Source: Actinomycetota bacterium
GTDB lineage: Bacteria > Actinomycetota > Thermoleophilia > UBA2241
Direction: 5' to 3'
Assembly (NCBI GenBank): GCA_012514235.1
Contig: JAAZAR010000121.1
Coordinates: 1-52,898 of the forward strand
Length of the DNA: 52,898 bases
A program made the translations under genes and the position numbers. Positions 10,440-17,844 of this stretch are shown here, piece after piece (within the stretch, counting starts at the first letter, position 1; every line of letters starts with the position of its first letter). The notes below the pieces were generated by a model that saw nothing but the letters and a program-made list of their open reading frames with translations, had not been told where the DNA came from and searched no databases.

Positions 10440-10985
10440 ATGGGCATCTCACCGGCATCCGGAGCCTCTCTGCGGGACCGCATCCTGGTGGTCGAGGGCG
10501 ACATCACGCGCCTCGACGTCGACGCCGTGGTCAACGCCGCCAACACGTCGCTGCTCGGCGGCGGCGGGGTGGACGGAGCGATCCACCGCGCCGCCGGGCC
10601 GGGGCTCCTCGCCGAGTGCCGCACGCTCGGCGGCTGCCCGACGGGCCAGGCGCGCATCACGGGAGGGTACGACCTTCCTGCGCGCCACGTCATCCACACG
10701 GTGGGCCCGGTGTGGCGCGGCGGGCACAGCGGCGAGCCGGCCCTGCTGCGATCCTGCTACACCGAGTCGCTGCGCCTGGCCTCGGAGAACGGCCTCGAGA
10801 GCGTCGCCTTCCCCGGCATCTCCACGGGCGTCTACGGTTACCCCGCGGCAGAGGCGTGCGAGGTGGCCGTCGGTGCCGTCACGGACTGGCTCGCGGCACA
10901 CGAGAGCCCGAGGACGGTCACCTTCTGCTGCTTCAGCGCCCGGGATGCGAGCCTCTACCGGGCGCGGCTGGGCCTGACGAGCTAG
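10440..10985 (+). CDS. macrodomain protein (O-acetyl-ADP-ribose deacetylase-like)
   Basis: A 181-residue single macrodomain of the MacroD/YmdB class. It has the adenine-contacting Asp in VVEGDIT (D21), the catalytic loop VNAANTSLLGGGGVDGAIHRAAG, the middle GYDLPARHVIHTVGP, and the second phosphate-binding loop FPGISTGVYGYP. Proteins of this class hydrolyse O-acetyl-ADP-ribose and remove mono-ADP-ribose from protein or nucleic acid in the cytosol. All key loops are intact, so activity is expected. No ADP-ribosyltransferase or sirtuin gene is nearby. The gene is probably transcribed without a leader. Confidence 0.94.
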   Translation: MGISPASGASLRDRILVVEGDITRLDVDAVVNAANTSLLGGGGVDGAIHRAAGPGLLAECRTLGGCPTGQARITGGYDLPARHVIHTVGPVWRGGHSGEPALLRSCYTESLRLASENGLESVAFPGISTGVYGYPAAEACEVAVGAVTDWLAAHESPRTVTFCCFSARDASLYRARLGLTS

Positions 10986-11098
10986 CTGCTCGAGTCCGCC
11001 GCTACGGGCGAAGGACCTCGGACCTGGCGTACCCTGTGATCTGCGGACCGTCGCGGCGCGTCACGTCGATCGACGGGAACGAGAGGCGGGAGGCGGCT

Positions 11099-12241
11099 GT
11101 GGCCGGCGCCAAGTGGAGTGACTTCGGGAGCATCTGGAAGACCATCCGGGAGGTGGACATCGCCGCCATCCGGACGGAGGCGGGGCACGACGTGCTGGTC
11201 GCGTGCGTGGGCGACCGCGAGGCTCTGCGACGGATGTACGACCTGTTGCAGCTCGGGCCGGACCAGTACCCGACGCCCTGGTCCGCGCTCGGCCTGGTGC
11301 CGCTCGACCAGGTCACTACCCGCGAGCGGCTGATCGGCGAAGCCGATTTGCTCATCGTGGCGCTGCACGCCGAGGTCACGCTGGACGCGGCCGAGCTGGC
11401 CGGGCTCGCGCGGCTGGAGGCGCTGTCGCCGCGGCGGCGCCTGCTCGTGCTGGTGGGGGAGCCGCCGGCTTCGGCGAGGAGCGTGCTGCGCAGGCTGGAC
11501 CGGGGCAGCACGCTCGTCCTGCGGCCGCGAGCCGCGGACGCCCGCGACCGGCTCGCGGCGGCGGTCCTGGACGCGCTGCCGGCGGGCCGGCGGCTCGCCG
11601 CGGCGCGGCGCCTGCCCGGCCTGCGTCCGCACTACGCCCACCGCCTGACGAACGAGGTCTCGCTGTCCAACGGCGCCTTCGTCGTCGCCTCCGGCCTGCC
11701 CTCGCTGGTGCCGGTGCTGGGCATCCCGATCGCGGCCGCGGACACCCTCGTGCTCACCAAGAACCAGGCGCTCATGGTCTACCGGCTCGCGCTCGCCTTC
11801 GGCGCGCCGCCCGAGTTCCAGAAGCGCATGCTAGAGATCACACCCGTGATCGGTGCCGCGGTGATGTGGCGGCAGGTGGCGGGCGGGCTCGTGGGGCTCA
11901 TCCCCGGGTACGGCATCGTGCCCAAGACCGTCGTGGCCTTCGCCGGCACGTGGATCACCGGGCGCGCCGCCGAGCTGTACTACGGGACGGGACTGGTCTC
12001 GAAGGATGACCTGCGGCGGTTCTCCGAGGAGGCGGTGTCGAGGGCGAGGGCGGCGGCAGGGGAGATGGCGCGCCGCGCACGCGCGGCGCGCGACCGCACG
12101 ACCCGGACGCGCCGCGCCGGCTCTCGCGTGCGCGCGGGCGTGAGGCGACTCACGCCGCGGCGCGGGAAGAAGGCGGCGGAGCACCCCGATAGGGCGGCGG
12201 AGTACCCCGACTCTCCGCCGGCTCCTCCGCACCGCGACTGA
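11099..12241 (+). CDS. DUF697-like protein with an unrecognised N-terminal domain
   Basis: A 380-residue protein. The N-terminal 160 residues alternate strands and helices (DVLVACVGD, ADLLIVALHA, RRLLVLVGEPPAS) like a Rossmann or GTPase-type fold, but I see no P-loop. The middle has two long Gly/Pro/Ala hydrophobic regions, SGLPSLVPVLGIPIAAADTLVLTKNQ and the GLVGLIPGYGIVPKTVVAFAGTW area, matching the DUF697-type helical domain that often follows a GTPase domain (YcjF and similar). The C-terminal 70 residues are very Arg-rich. The GTG at 11099 has GGGAGG five bases upstream. It may be membrane-associated; function unknown. Confidence 0.7.
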   Translation: MAGAKWSDFGSIWKTIREVDIAAIRTEAGHDVLVACVGDREALRRMYDLLQLGPDQYPTPWSALGLVPLDQVTTRERLIGEADLLIVALHAEVTLDAAELAGLARLEALSPRRRLLVLVGEPPASARSVLRRLDRGSTLVLRPRAADARDRLAAAVLDALPAGRRLAAARRLPGLRPHYAHRLTNEVSLSNGAFVVASGLPSLVPVLGIPIAAADTLVLTKNQALMVYRLALAFGAPPEFQKRMLEITPVIGAAVMWRQVAGGLVGLIPGYGIVPKTVVAFAGTWITGRAAELYYGTGLVSKDDLRRFSEEAVSRARAAAGEMARRARAARDRTTRTRRAGSRVRAGVRRLTPRRGKKAAEHPDRAAEYPDSPPAPPHRD

Positions 12242-12480
12242 CCCTCCGCGCTCGGACCGACTCGCGTCGTCGCTCCGACGTGCTCGCCGCGGCCGTCGTC
12301 GTCCGGACGCAGGCCGCCGCGTCGTGTTGTCAGCTCTGACGACGGCATCTGCCGTGAGCGTAGGACATTCGTCTACAGATCGCTCAAGCGCTTCCCCGCG
12401 CGCCCGACAGGGAGACTGACGCCGTCGAGACGCGCACTGCCGGAGCGCGCTCGTACCTTCTCTCGAGTCCTGGAGGGACC

Positions 12481-13494
12481 ATGAAAGGGATATCGCTGTC
12501 GTCGGTCATCCAGGTGATCAACCTGGAGAAGCAGTCGTGTGACATCCAGGCGAGAGCCGACGGCCAGAGCGGACAGCTCCACTTCCGGGACGGCGCCCTC
12601 GTCGACGCCGTGGCCGACGGACTCGAGGGTGAGGACGCAGCCTACGAGATCCTCGGGTGGCGGGACCCCGAGTTCGAGGTGAGCACGGAGGACACGCCGC
12701 GCGACCGCATGATCGAGGCCGACCTGACCCAGATGCTGCTGGAGATCGCGCGCCGTCAGGACGAGGAGCTGGAGGAGTCGGCGAGGAGCGCGGCGGCGCA
12801 GGACCCCGTCCCGCCGCGCCTCGAGCCGCTGGCGTCTCCGGCGGGGGACGCCTCCGGGAACGGCAGAGGTACGGACCAGTCGACGGCGGAGACCATCCAG
12901 CAGTTGGAGGCGGCGTTCGAAGAGGCGGGGCCCGAGTCGGAGATGGAGGCCGCGCTGGAGCCGATCCGGGAGGCGGAGGCGGCCACGGCCGCCAGCGCTG
13001 GCGAGTCGGCGGCCACGGCGGCGAGCGCCCCCGCCGCTGCCGCGCCGGCCGCCGGAGCAGCTCCTTCGGCCGGCGACGCCGGACCCTCGGCCGGCGCGGC
13101 CGGCGCTGCGTCCCCGGCGGCGCTCAACGTCGCCGGCCTCAGGAAGGTGGTGCAGATCGCCCACGACGGTCTCGGCGACGCACTGCTGTCGGCCGACCTG
13201 TTCTCGAGCGCCGACGGGACTTCGTACGTCGGCGTCAACAGCCAGCCGGCGGTGTGCGCACTCGTGAACCAGGTCACCGAGCGCATGACGTGGGCGTTCG
13301 ACAAGGGCGGTCTGCCGCCGCTCGGCCGCTACTACATGGCCGAGCTGGCCGGCTCCCGCATGCTGCTGGTGGCGCCGTGCGGCGGCTTCCAGCTCATCCT
13401 GGTGGTCGACACGAGCCGCGTGCAGCTCGGGCTGCTGCTCAACGTGGTGCTCCCCGAAGTCCTGGCCGCGCTGGAGGAGGTGAGCCCGCGATGA
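12481..13494 (+). CDS. DUF4388 (PATAN-like) plus roadblock/LC7-like signalling protein
   Basis: A 337-residue cytosolic protein in three parts. Residues 1-100 fit DUF4388: SLSSVIQVINLEKQSCDI, GQLHFRDGALVDAVADGLEGEDAAYEILGW and an acidic end. Residues about 105-215 are an Ala/Glu/Pro-rich linker. Residues about 218-337 look like a roadblock/LC7 fold: GDALLSADLFSSADGTSYVG, a helix, GRYYMAELAGSRMLLVAPC and LILVVDTSRVQLGLLLNVVLP. Roadblock proteins bind small Ras-like GTPases such as MglA; DUF4388 proteins occur in two-component and motility signalling. No MglA-like GTPase lies in the window. Good ribosome binding site (GGAGG). The stop overlaps the next start by ATGA, so the two proteins are made together and probably work together. 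Confidence 0.8.
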   Translation: MKGISLSSVIQVINLEKQSCDIQARADGQSGQLHFRDGALVDAVADGLEGEDAAYEILGWRDPEFEVSTEDTPRDRMIEADLTQMLLEIARRQDEELEESARSAAAQDPVPPRLEPLASPAGDASGNGRGTDQSTAETIQQLEAAFEEAGPESEMEAALEPIREAEAATAASAGESAATAASAPAAAAPAAGAAPSAGDAGPSAGAAGAASPAALNVAGLRKVVQIAHDGLGDALLSADLFSSADGTSYVGVNSQPAVCALVNQVTERMTWAFDKGGLPPLGRYYMAELAGSRMLLVAPCGGFQLILVVDTSRVQLGLLLNVVLPEVLAALEEVSPR

Positions 13495-14351
13495 AGGTGT
13501 TCACGGCATCCGGCATCGAGGGCTCCACGGCCTGTTTCCGCAGGTTCCTGAAGGCCGTCAGCACCTACCAGGCCGACGTCGGCGTGCTCATGGGAGACCT
13601 CACGGGACGCAAGGTGGTCTCGGTGATCAAGAAGGGGCCGTCCACGTGGGAGGTTCCCCTGGACGGCAAGGTGCACGAAGTGGACTCGTCGGCCGCACTG
13701 ACAGAGCTGACGCAGCACGTCGCCGACCGGGGCGACTACTGGCTGGAGCAGACGCCCGAGGAGTACGAGCACCTGCGCTCGAACCCATCGGTCGTCGAGC
13801 TGTACTTCAAGTCGCTCGTGAGGGAGCGCATCGAGGAGTGGCTCACGATGGCCGACGAGCAGCTCAGCGCCGAAGGACCGCCGGTGTTCGTCGCCCCCGG
13901 CTGCGGCGACTGGCCCATCATCGACGAGCTGCTCGAGCGCGGCGGCAGGTTGCTGCCCTGCGACGACCGCATCGTCGAGGTCGACGGCTATCAGCTGGTC
14001 ACCTCCTCGTCGAGCGGTCCCACGGAGTGGGAGCTGGTGCGCGAGATGGACGACCACCAGCTCCACCAGAAGCTCCTGGAGCTGTGCTCGGGCATCGGCG
14101 ACCCGGACTTCGCGATCTTCAACCTGCAGTCCGATTCCAAGGCGGTGCAGCGTATCGTCAAGCGCTTCCAGCCGGTGGTCCGCTTCCGCGGGTCGATGCA
14201 GGGCAACGGCGGAGGCGTCTCCAGGCAGGGGAGGACGCTGGAGCTGAGCCCGCGCGCGCCGATGGTCGAGGACGCCGCCCCGACCCTGTACGGCGTCCTC
14301 GTGCAGATCGAGCGCGGCGAAGTGAAGGACTACGTCTTCACGGAGGCCTGA
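13491..14351 (+). CDS. degenerate metallophosphoesterase (pseudoenzyme)
   Basis: A 286-residue protein with the overall plan of the Icc-like metallophosphoesterase family: an opening strand and G-S turn, ADVGVLMGDLTG, a helical insertion with ERIEEWLTMADEQL, PG-x(2)-D-x(2)-IIDELL, FAIFNL, and a final strand pair ending in GRTLELSP. The metal ligands are mostly gone. The usual D-x-H of SDIHGS is SGIEGS (G8, E10); GND is GCGD (C138, G139); NLH is NLQ (Q213); GHxH is GSMQ (234-237). Only D36 of the GD motif remains. Known members hydrolyse phosphoesters with two metals, so this one should be inactive. It is coupled by a 4-base overlap to the DUF4388/roadblock gene and may be a sensor or scaffold (inference). 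Confidence 0.72.
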   Translation: MKVFTASGIEGSTACFRRFLKAVSTYQADVGVLMGDLTGRKVVSVIKKGPSTWEVPLDGKVHEVDSSAALTELTQHVADRGDYWLEQTPEEYEHLRSNPSVVELYFKSLVRERIEEWLTMADEQLSAEGPPVFVAPGCGDWPIIDELLERGGRLLPCDDRIVEVDGYQLVTSSSSGPTEWELVREMDDHQLHQKLLELCSGIGDPDFAIFNLQSDSKAVQRIVKRFQPVVRFRGSMQGNGGGVSRQGRTLELSPRAPMVEDAAPTLYGVLVQIERGEVKDYVFTEA

Positions 14352-14358
14352 CGGCCCG

Positions 14359-14402
14359 GGCGGCCGCGGCGGCGCCGGTGGACCGGCGCCCCCGCGGCCG
14401 CC
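14359..14402. terminator. hairpin after the phosphoesterase-like gene
   Basis: An 11-base stem (14359-14369 with 14392-14402) continues, after a C-C mismatch, into an inner 8-base stem (14371-14378 with 14383-14390). It starts just past the stop codon at 14351 and probably ends the two-gene operon. Confidence 0.6.
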
Positions 14403-14440
14403 ATCCGGCGCCGCCGCGCTCGTCCGGCGCCCAAACAACG

Positions 14441-14446
14441 TACACT
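14441..14446 (+). promoter_or_regulatory. -10 box TACACT
   Basis: The hexamer lies 30 bases before the ATG at 14477 and gives a short leader that contains the AGGAGA ribosome binding site. No clear -35 is seen. Confidence 0.45.
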
Positions 14447-14476
14447 GGGGGGCGACAGCTACCCAGGAGACCCCCC

Positions 14477-15325
14477 ATGACCCAGGATCAGGACGCGAAG
14501 TCGGCGCAGGCGCCGGAGAGCTTCCAGGAATACTCAGACGCGCGCTTCGGCTTCAGAGTCATGATGCCGAAGCGCTTCGAGGTCCTTCCCACCACCGTCG
14601 ACCTGCTGTCGCGGATGATCCGCGGCCTGGACGAGCTGCCGCCGGAGGAGCAGAAGCAGATGCAGGGCAGCCTGCCCGTCGGCTTCTGGGACCCCGCAGT
14701 GATCGGGCACCGCGAGAACGGGGTCGCGCAGCCGCTCCGCCTGATCGAGTTCGACGCGCTCCGCGGCGGCGAGATGCCCCTCCCCGAGGAGAACTCCGCC
14801 CGCCTGTGGCGCGAGGTCCGGGACTTCATCCCCAAGACCCTCGAGAGCGTGCGCCTGCCGGGCTACACGTTCCTGGGTCTGGAGGAGACGACGCTCGGCT
14901 CGCTGCCGGCGCTGGCGTTCGACTACTCCTGGGACGGCATCCGGCCCGGCCACTACGGCGGCGACCGCGCGCGGGTCATCTGGTCCCTCACGCCGGTGAT
15001 GATGCTCCAGGTCTACCACCACTGCTCGGGCGAGGAGTGGGAGGCACGCCTGCCGGAGTTCGAGTCGATCCTGGCCACGTTCGAGCTGCTCCCCGAAGAA
15101 GTGGTGGAGAAGGAGGCGGCGCGGTCGGCTCTCGCGATGGAGGCGTTCAACGCCGCCAAGGGGGCGGGCAGTTCTGATGAGGACGCCAGGGCGGCGGCGC
15201 AGGCTGCCTACGAAGCCGCCGGCGAAGACTCCGCGGCCGCCGAAGAGGCTGGCTCAGGCGACGCGACCGACGACGCACGCTCAGACGACGTTGCGCCAGA
15301 GGAGGCGGGCGACGCCGGGGCGTGA
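14477..15325 (+). CDS. hypothetical protein, PsbP/DcrB-like fold
   Basis: A 282-residue protein with no signal peptide. Residues about 15-205 read as a mixed alpha/beta domain that opens YSDARFGFRVMMPKRFEV, the way PsbP/DcrB/Mog1-like domains begin, with a later LPALAFDYSWDGI strand and a final helix with LPEFESILATFELL. The last 75 residues are Ala/Glu/Asp-rich and look disordered. The product of 35130-35792 has a similar opening (YSNPDYGFGVTF) and size and may share the fold. No catalytic residues are recognised. Ribosome binding site AGGAGA. Confidence 0.7.
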   Translation: MTQDQDAKSAQAPESFQEYSDARFGFRVMMPKRFEVLPTTVDLLSRMIRGLDELPPEEQKQMQGSLPVGFWDPAVIGHRENGVAQPLRLIEFDALRGGEMPLPEENSARLWREVRDFIPKTLESVRLPGYTFLGLEETTLGSLPALAFDYSWDGIRPGHYGGDRARVIWSLTPVMMLQVYHHCSGEEWEARLPEFESILATFELLPEEVVEKEAARSALAMEAFNAAKGAGSSDEDARAAAQAAYEAAGEDSAAAEEAGSGDATDDARSDDVAPEEAGDAGA

Positions 15326-15384
15326 CGCCCGGCCTGCCTTGCGGCGCGCCTCTCAGGCGACCCGCAGCTCAGATCAAGACCGAC

Positions 15385-15423
15385 GGAGGGCGCCGGCGCG
15401 AGGGACTCGCGCCGGCGCCCTCC
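15385..15423. terminator. perfect hairpin between convergent genes
   Basis: An 18-base perfect stem (15385-15402 with 15406-15423) with a three-base loop separates the gene ending at 15325 from the nuclease gene ending at 15437. It is placed to stop both. Confidence 0.7.
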
Positions 15424-15436
15424 GCGCCTTGCCGGG

Positions 15437-16417
15437 TCACGCGCAGATCGGTCCGAAGTTGCAGGTGGCGCAGAGTCCGCTCTCCCGGCGCTCGAAGGCG
15501 TCCTTGGGGAGCGGCACGTTGCGCTCGGGGTCGGCGAGCAGGGCGCGCATCTGCGCGATGCCGGCGCGGACCGTGCCGGCGCAGGCGTCGCGCAGGTCGT
15601 CGAGGGTGGTCGGAGCGACGCCGCCGTCAGGCGCGGCGGGCGGCGTCGGCGGCTCGACCGGCTGCGTGACGCCGGCCGTGACGTACTCGAGGTGGCCGCG
15701 GATGTCGAGACTGCCCTCCGCGGCCGCCCGGGCGAGCTCCGGGTACGTCTCGAGCGCCCACCAGAGCTGGAGCAGCACCTGGACCGGCTGGGTGTCGTCC
15801 TCGCGGCCGGTCTTCCAGTCGATCACGTGCAGCGTGCCGTCGGCCACGTAGGCGAGGTCCGGCGCGGCGAACACCTTGACGCCGTCCCACATGAACCCGG
15901 CGAAGGCGGGGATCTCCACGCGTCCCTCGTCGCCGCGACCGTGCAGGCGCCGCCAGTGCGAGGTGGCGAGGAGGCCGTGCATGCTGGGACCGACCTTCTC
16001 GTTGAGGCGGTCGGTCTCGGGCTGCGGGTCCTGCCCCAGGTAGAGCGAGCGCAGCATGACGACCCTGTTGGGCCGCTGCTCGAAGGCGCTGCGGCCGTTC
16101 TGGGAGGCGGCCCACGCGCGGCGCAGGGCGGCGCGCGTGCGCTGCTCGAGGTCGTGGGGCGCGGGCATGGCTTCGCCGGCCCGCGCCGCCGCCTCGAGTT
16201 CCCGCCCGCGCTCGTCGACCTCCTGCCCGAGCAGCGCGTCCAGCGACGTGAGCTTGCCGAGGCGGTACGCCACGCGCGCCTCCGTTGGGGCGTCGTCCAG
16301 CCAGCCGTTCCAGTGCAGGTAGTAGGCGTAGTAGTAGCCGCGCGGGCACTGGTCGAGCTTGCGCTGGCGGCTCATCGACCAGCCGAACTCCGGATAGGGC
16401 CTGATCTCGAACGTCAC
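15437..16417 (-). CDS. PD-(D/E)XK nuclease-like protein with a predicted [4Fe-4S] cluster
   Basis: A 326-residue RecB/Cas4-type protein. The active-site core is APDLAYVADG followed by HVIDWKTG (D187, D200, K202), then QLWWAL, the helix-borne Gln motif of this superfamily. One Cys near the N-terminus (C24 in QCPRGYYYAYYL) and three at the C-terminus (C316-x2-C319-x5-C325) reproduce the split cluster of Cas4 and AddB, which pins the ends of the fold together. Such proteins cut DNA during repair or spacer capture. No cas genes, CRISPR array or helicase are present, so a repair role is more likely than adaptation (inference). The GTG at 16417 has AAGGAGGT nine bases upstream and overlaps the stop of the small gene before it (GTGA). 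Confidence 0.85.
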   Translation of the reverse strand: MTFEIRPYPEFGWSMSRQRKLDQCPRGYYYAYYLHWNGWLDDAPTEARVAYRLGKLTSLDALLGQEVDERGRELEAAARAGEAMPAPHDLEQRTRAALRRAWAASQNGRSAFEQRPNRVVMLRSLYLGQDPQPETDRLNEKVGPSMHGLLATSHWRRLHGRGDEGRVEIPAFAGFMWDGVKVFAAPDLAYVADGTLHVIDWKTGREDDTQPVQVLLQLWWALETYPELARAAAEGSLDIRGHLEYVTAGVTQPVEPPTPPAAPDGGVAPTTLDDLRDACAGTVRAGIAQMRALLADPERNVPLPKDAFERRESGLCATCNFGPICA

Positions 16418-16599
16418 GCGGCGTGCACCTCCTTGCGCGGACGCGTCTCCGCCTGCTTGTCGCTGGGCGGACCGGGGAGAGGGGCCAGCGCCTCGACCCA
16501 GTCCATGACCGGCCACACCGTGTCCGCGGCCAGGCCGGTCGGCAGGGAGACCACCCACGTCACCCCATCTGCAGGGAACAGCCGTATCGCCAAACGCAC
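16414..16599 (-). CDS. 61-residue protein coupled to the nuclease gene
   Basis: A small basic protein, starting MRLAIRLFPADGVTWVVSLP, with a hydrophobic middle containing three Trp and a charged tail that ends RPRKEVHAA. I do not recognise it. Support for a real gene: its stop overlaps the nuclease GTG in a GTGA junction, the strong ribosome binding site of the nuclease lies inside its last codons, and a -10 box TACCAT (16610-16605) stands five bases before its GTG, as in several leaderless genes here. It may be only a translated leader that couples the nuclease, or a partner of it. Confidence 0.6.
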   Translation of the reverse strand: MRLAIRLFPADGVTWVVSLPTGLAADTVWPVMDWVEALAPLPGPPSDKQAETRPRKEVHAA

Positions 16600-16604
16600 C
16601 TCCG

Positions 16605-16610
16605 ATGGTA
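16605..16610 (-). promoter_or_regulatory. -10 box TACCAT for the small gene and nuclease
   Basis: Five bases separate this hexamer from the GTG at 16599, which would make the mRNA leaderless or nearly so. Confidence 0.45.
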
Positions 16611-17137
16611 GACGACAGGGCGCCGATGTCGACTCGCGCTGCGCGGAGTCCTGCGGCCTCCACTCCGCGCGCCCTCCGCCGCGAGCCGGTCTCAGCGGGA
16701 TGCTCGAGTATAGGGGAGGGGCCGGACGGAAGACGTGAACGGAGGCCGGCTGTCGGTTCGTGCAGCCTGGCTCGCCCGAGGCGCGCCGGCGAGCCCACGC
16801 GGGCTGGACATGGTCACGCCCTTCACGCAAGTGCCCGCGGCGGAGAACCATCTGTGCATGGTCAACGTGAGCCACGCAATGCCGGTGGGCATGCAGTGCC
16901 TGTCGGTGTTGCGGTTCTCACGGGACGAGACGCGCCACAGGCACGGGTTGATCACCGGGTTCTCGATGACGGTCTCACGTGGCACGCGCCCCCCGCGGTC
17001 CGTATGGCCAAGCATCTGGGTGGGCGTGGTGCCCGGGAGCTAGCGCAGGCCAGACGGTGACTGCGTGCCTGCGTAGGCTGCACGCTGACGTGCGGCCGCC
17101 TAGTGCGTTCGCGTGACTCCAGGTTCGGGCTGGTTTA
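16611..17137. other. 527-base stretch without a supported gene
   Basis: Open frames here (for example 16735-17043 on the plus strand) have no ribosome binding site, no recognisable domain and unconvincing codon use. The sequence is somewhat less GC-rich than its surroundings, particularly from 16800 onward. It holds the upstream region of the nuclease operon on one side and leads into the AT-rich MerR promoter on the other. I see nothing else in it. Confidence 0.5.
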
Positions 17138-17171
17138 ATGTGACAGTCTAGTGTTAGATTTACTGTCACAT
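17138..17171. promoter_or_regulatory. operator-like palindrome around the merR promoter
   Basis: A perfect inverted repeat with 10-base arms, ATGTGACAGT (17138-17147) and ACTGTCACAT (17162-17171), spaced by 14 bases. A -10 box TAGATT (17155-17160) lies in the spacer, and the ATG of the MerR gene is inside the right arm. The arms are strikingly AT-rich for this DNA. A dimer bound here would cover the promoter, so autoregulation by the MerR protein is the natural reading (inference). Confidence 0.65.
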
Positions 17172-17844
17172 GGGGTATCACGCCGGCATGGAAGCACCGT
17201 CGACACCTGACCGCCGCTACGCGATCGGCGAACTGGCCGAGCTCACTGGGGTGAGCCGGCGGACGGTGCACTTCTACGTGCAGCGCCGACTCATCGATCC
17301 TCCGCTCGGCCGCGGCCGCGGCCGCCACTACGACCAGCGTCACGTGGAGCAGATACGCCGCGTGCGGGCCTTGCAGCGGCGAGGCGTGTCGCTCGACGAC
17401 ATGGCCGCCGCCGGGCTCGCGCGCACGCTCCGGGAAGACGCGCCGGCACCGCCGCGGGCGAGCCGGACGTGGGTGGCGCAGGTGCCGCCGGTCGAGGCGC
17501 CGCAGCCGCCCGCCGTCCGGCCCGTCGTGCGCGTGCAGGTGGACCAGGATGTGACAGTGGAGGTCGCGCAGGAGGTCGCCACGCAGGAGTTCGTCGCGGC
17601 GCTCGCTGCGGCGGCGGGCGCCGTCGTCACCAAGTACTGCGGCCGGTCGGAGACGGGCACTGCCGGGGAGCGCCGGCCTCGCGGGGCCACCGCGGGGCCG
17701 GCGCCTGCTTCAACGCCGGCGGGCGCCGGGGCTGAGCCGGCGCCCACATCATCACATCCAGGCGCCGGAGCTGAGCCGGCGCCCTCACCGTCCTCGGGGC
17801 CGGGGACGGATCGGAGCGAGCCAGAAGAGCAGGAGGACCCATGA
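17170..17844 (+). CDS. MerR-family regulator with an unusual C-terminal region
   Basis: A 224-residue protein. Residues about 13-80 are a MerR winged helix: RYAIGELAELTGVSRRTVHFYVQ, then GRGRGRHYDQRHVEQIRRVRALQRRGVSLDDM. There is no long dimerisation helix with metal-binding Cys as in classical MerR. Instead a Pro/Ala linker leads to a strand-like VRVQVDQDVTVEVAQEV and a helix (FVAALAAAAGAVV), then a low-complexity tail with two GAGAEPAP repeats. The ATG at 17170, nine bases after a -10 box, is taken as a leaderless start; ATG 17188 is an alternative. The stop overlaps the VIT/VWA gene by ATGA. The regulator probably controls this pair and its signal may be the VWA protein itself (inference). 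Confidence 0.82.
   Translation: MGYHAGMEAPSTPDRRYAIGELAELTGVSRRTVHFYVQRRLIDPPLGRGRGRHYDQRHVEQIRRVRALQRRGVSLDDMAAAGLARTLREDAPAPPRASRTWVAQVPPVEAPQPPAVRPVVRVQVDQDVTVEVAQEVATQEFVAALAAAAGAVVTKYCGRSETGTAGERRPRGATAGPAPASTPAGAGAEPAPTSSHPGAGAEPAPSPSSGPGTDRSEPEEQEDP
17721..17783 (+). repeat. two hairpin-forming repeats inside the merR gene
   Basis: Two near-identical copies about 39 bases apart encode GAGAEPAP twice. Each is also a palindrome: 17721-17729 with 17737-17745 (9-base stem, 7-base loop) and 17761-17768 with 17776-17783 (8-base stem, 7-base loop). They lie shortly before the downstream gene and could affect mRNA structure, or be a simple codon-biased duplication. Confidence 0.6.

Noticed and set aside
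15437..16417. Cas4 of a CRISPR-Cas adaptation module
   Set aside because: The protein shares Fe-S and active-site motifs with Cas4, but no cas1, cas2 or repeat array is present; a general nuclease role is more likely.
16735..17043. Possible gene on the plus strand between the nuclease and MerR operons
   Set aside because: No ribosome binding site or -10 box, no domain, and amino acid composition typical of a chance frame.
17721..17783. Paired hairpins as a transcription terminator
   Set aside because: They lie inside the MerR coding sequence and encode a peptide repeat; the downstream gene overlaps and must be transcribed through them.
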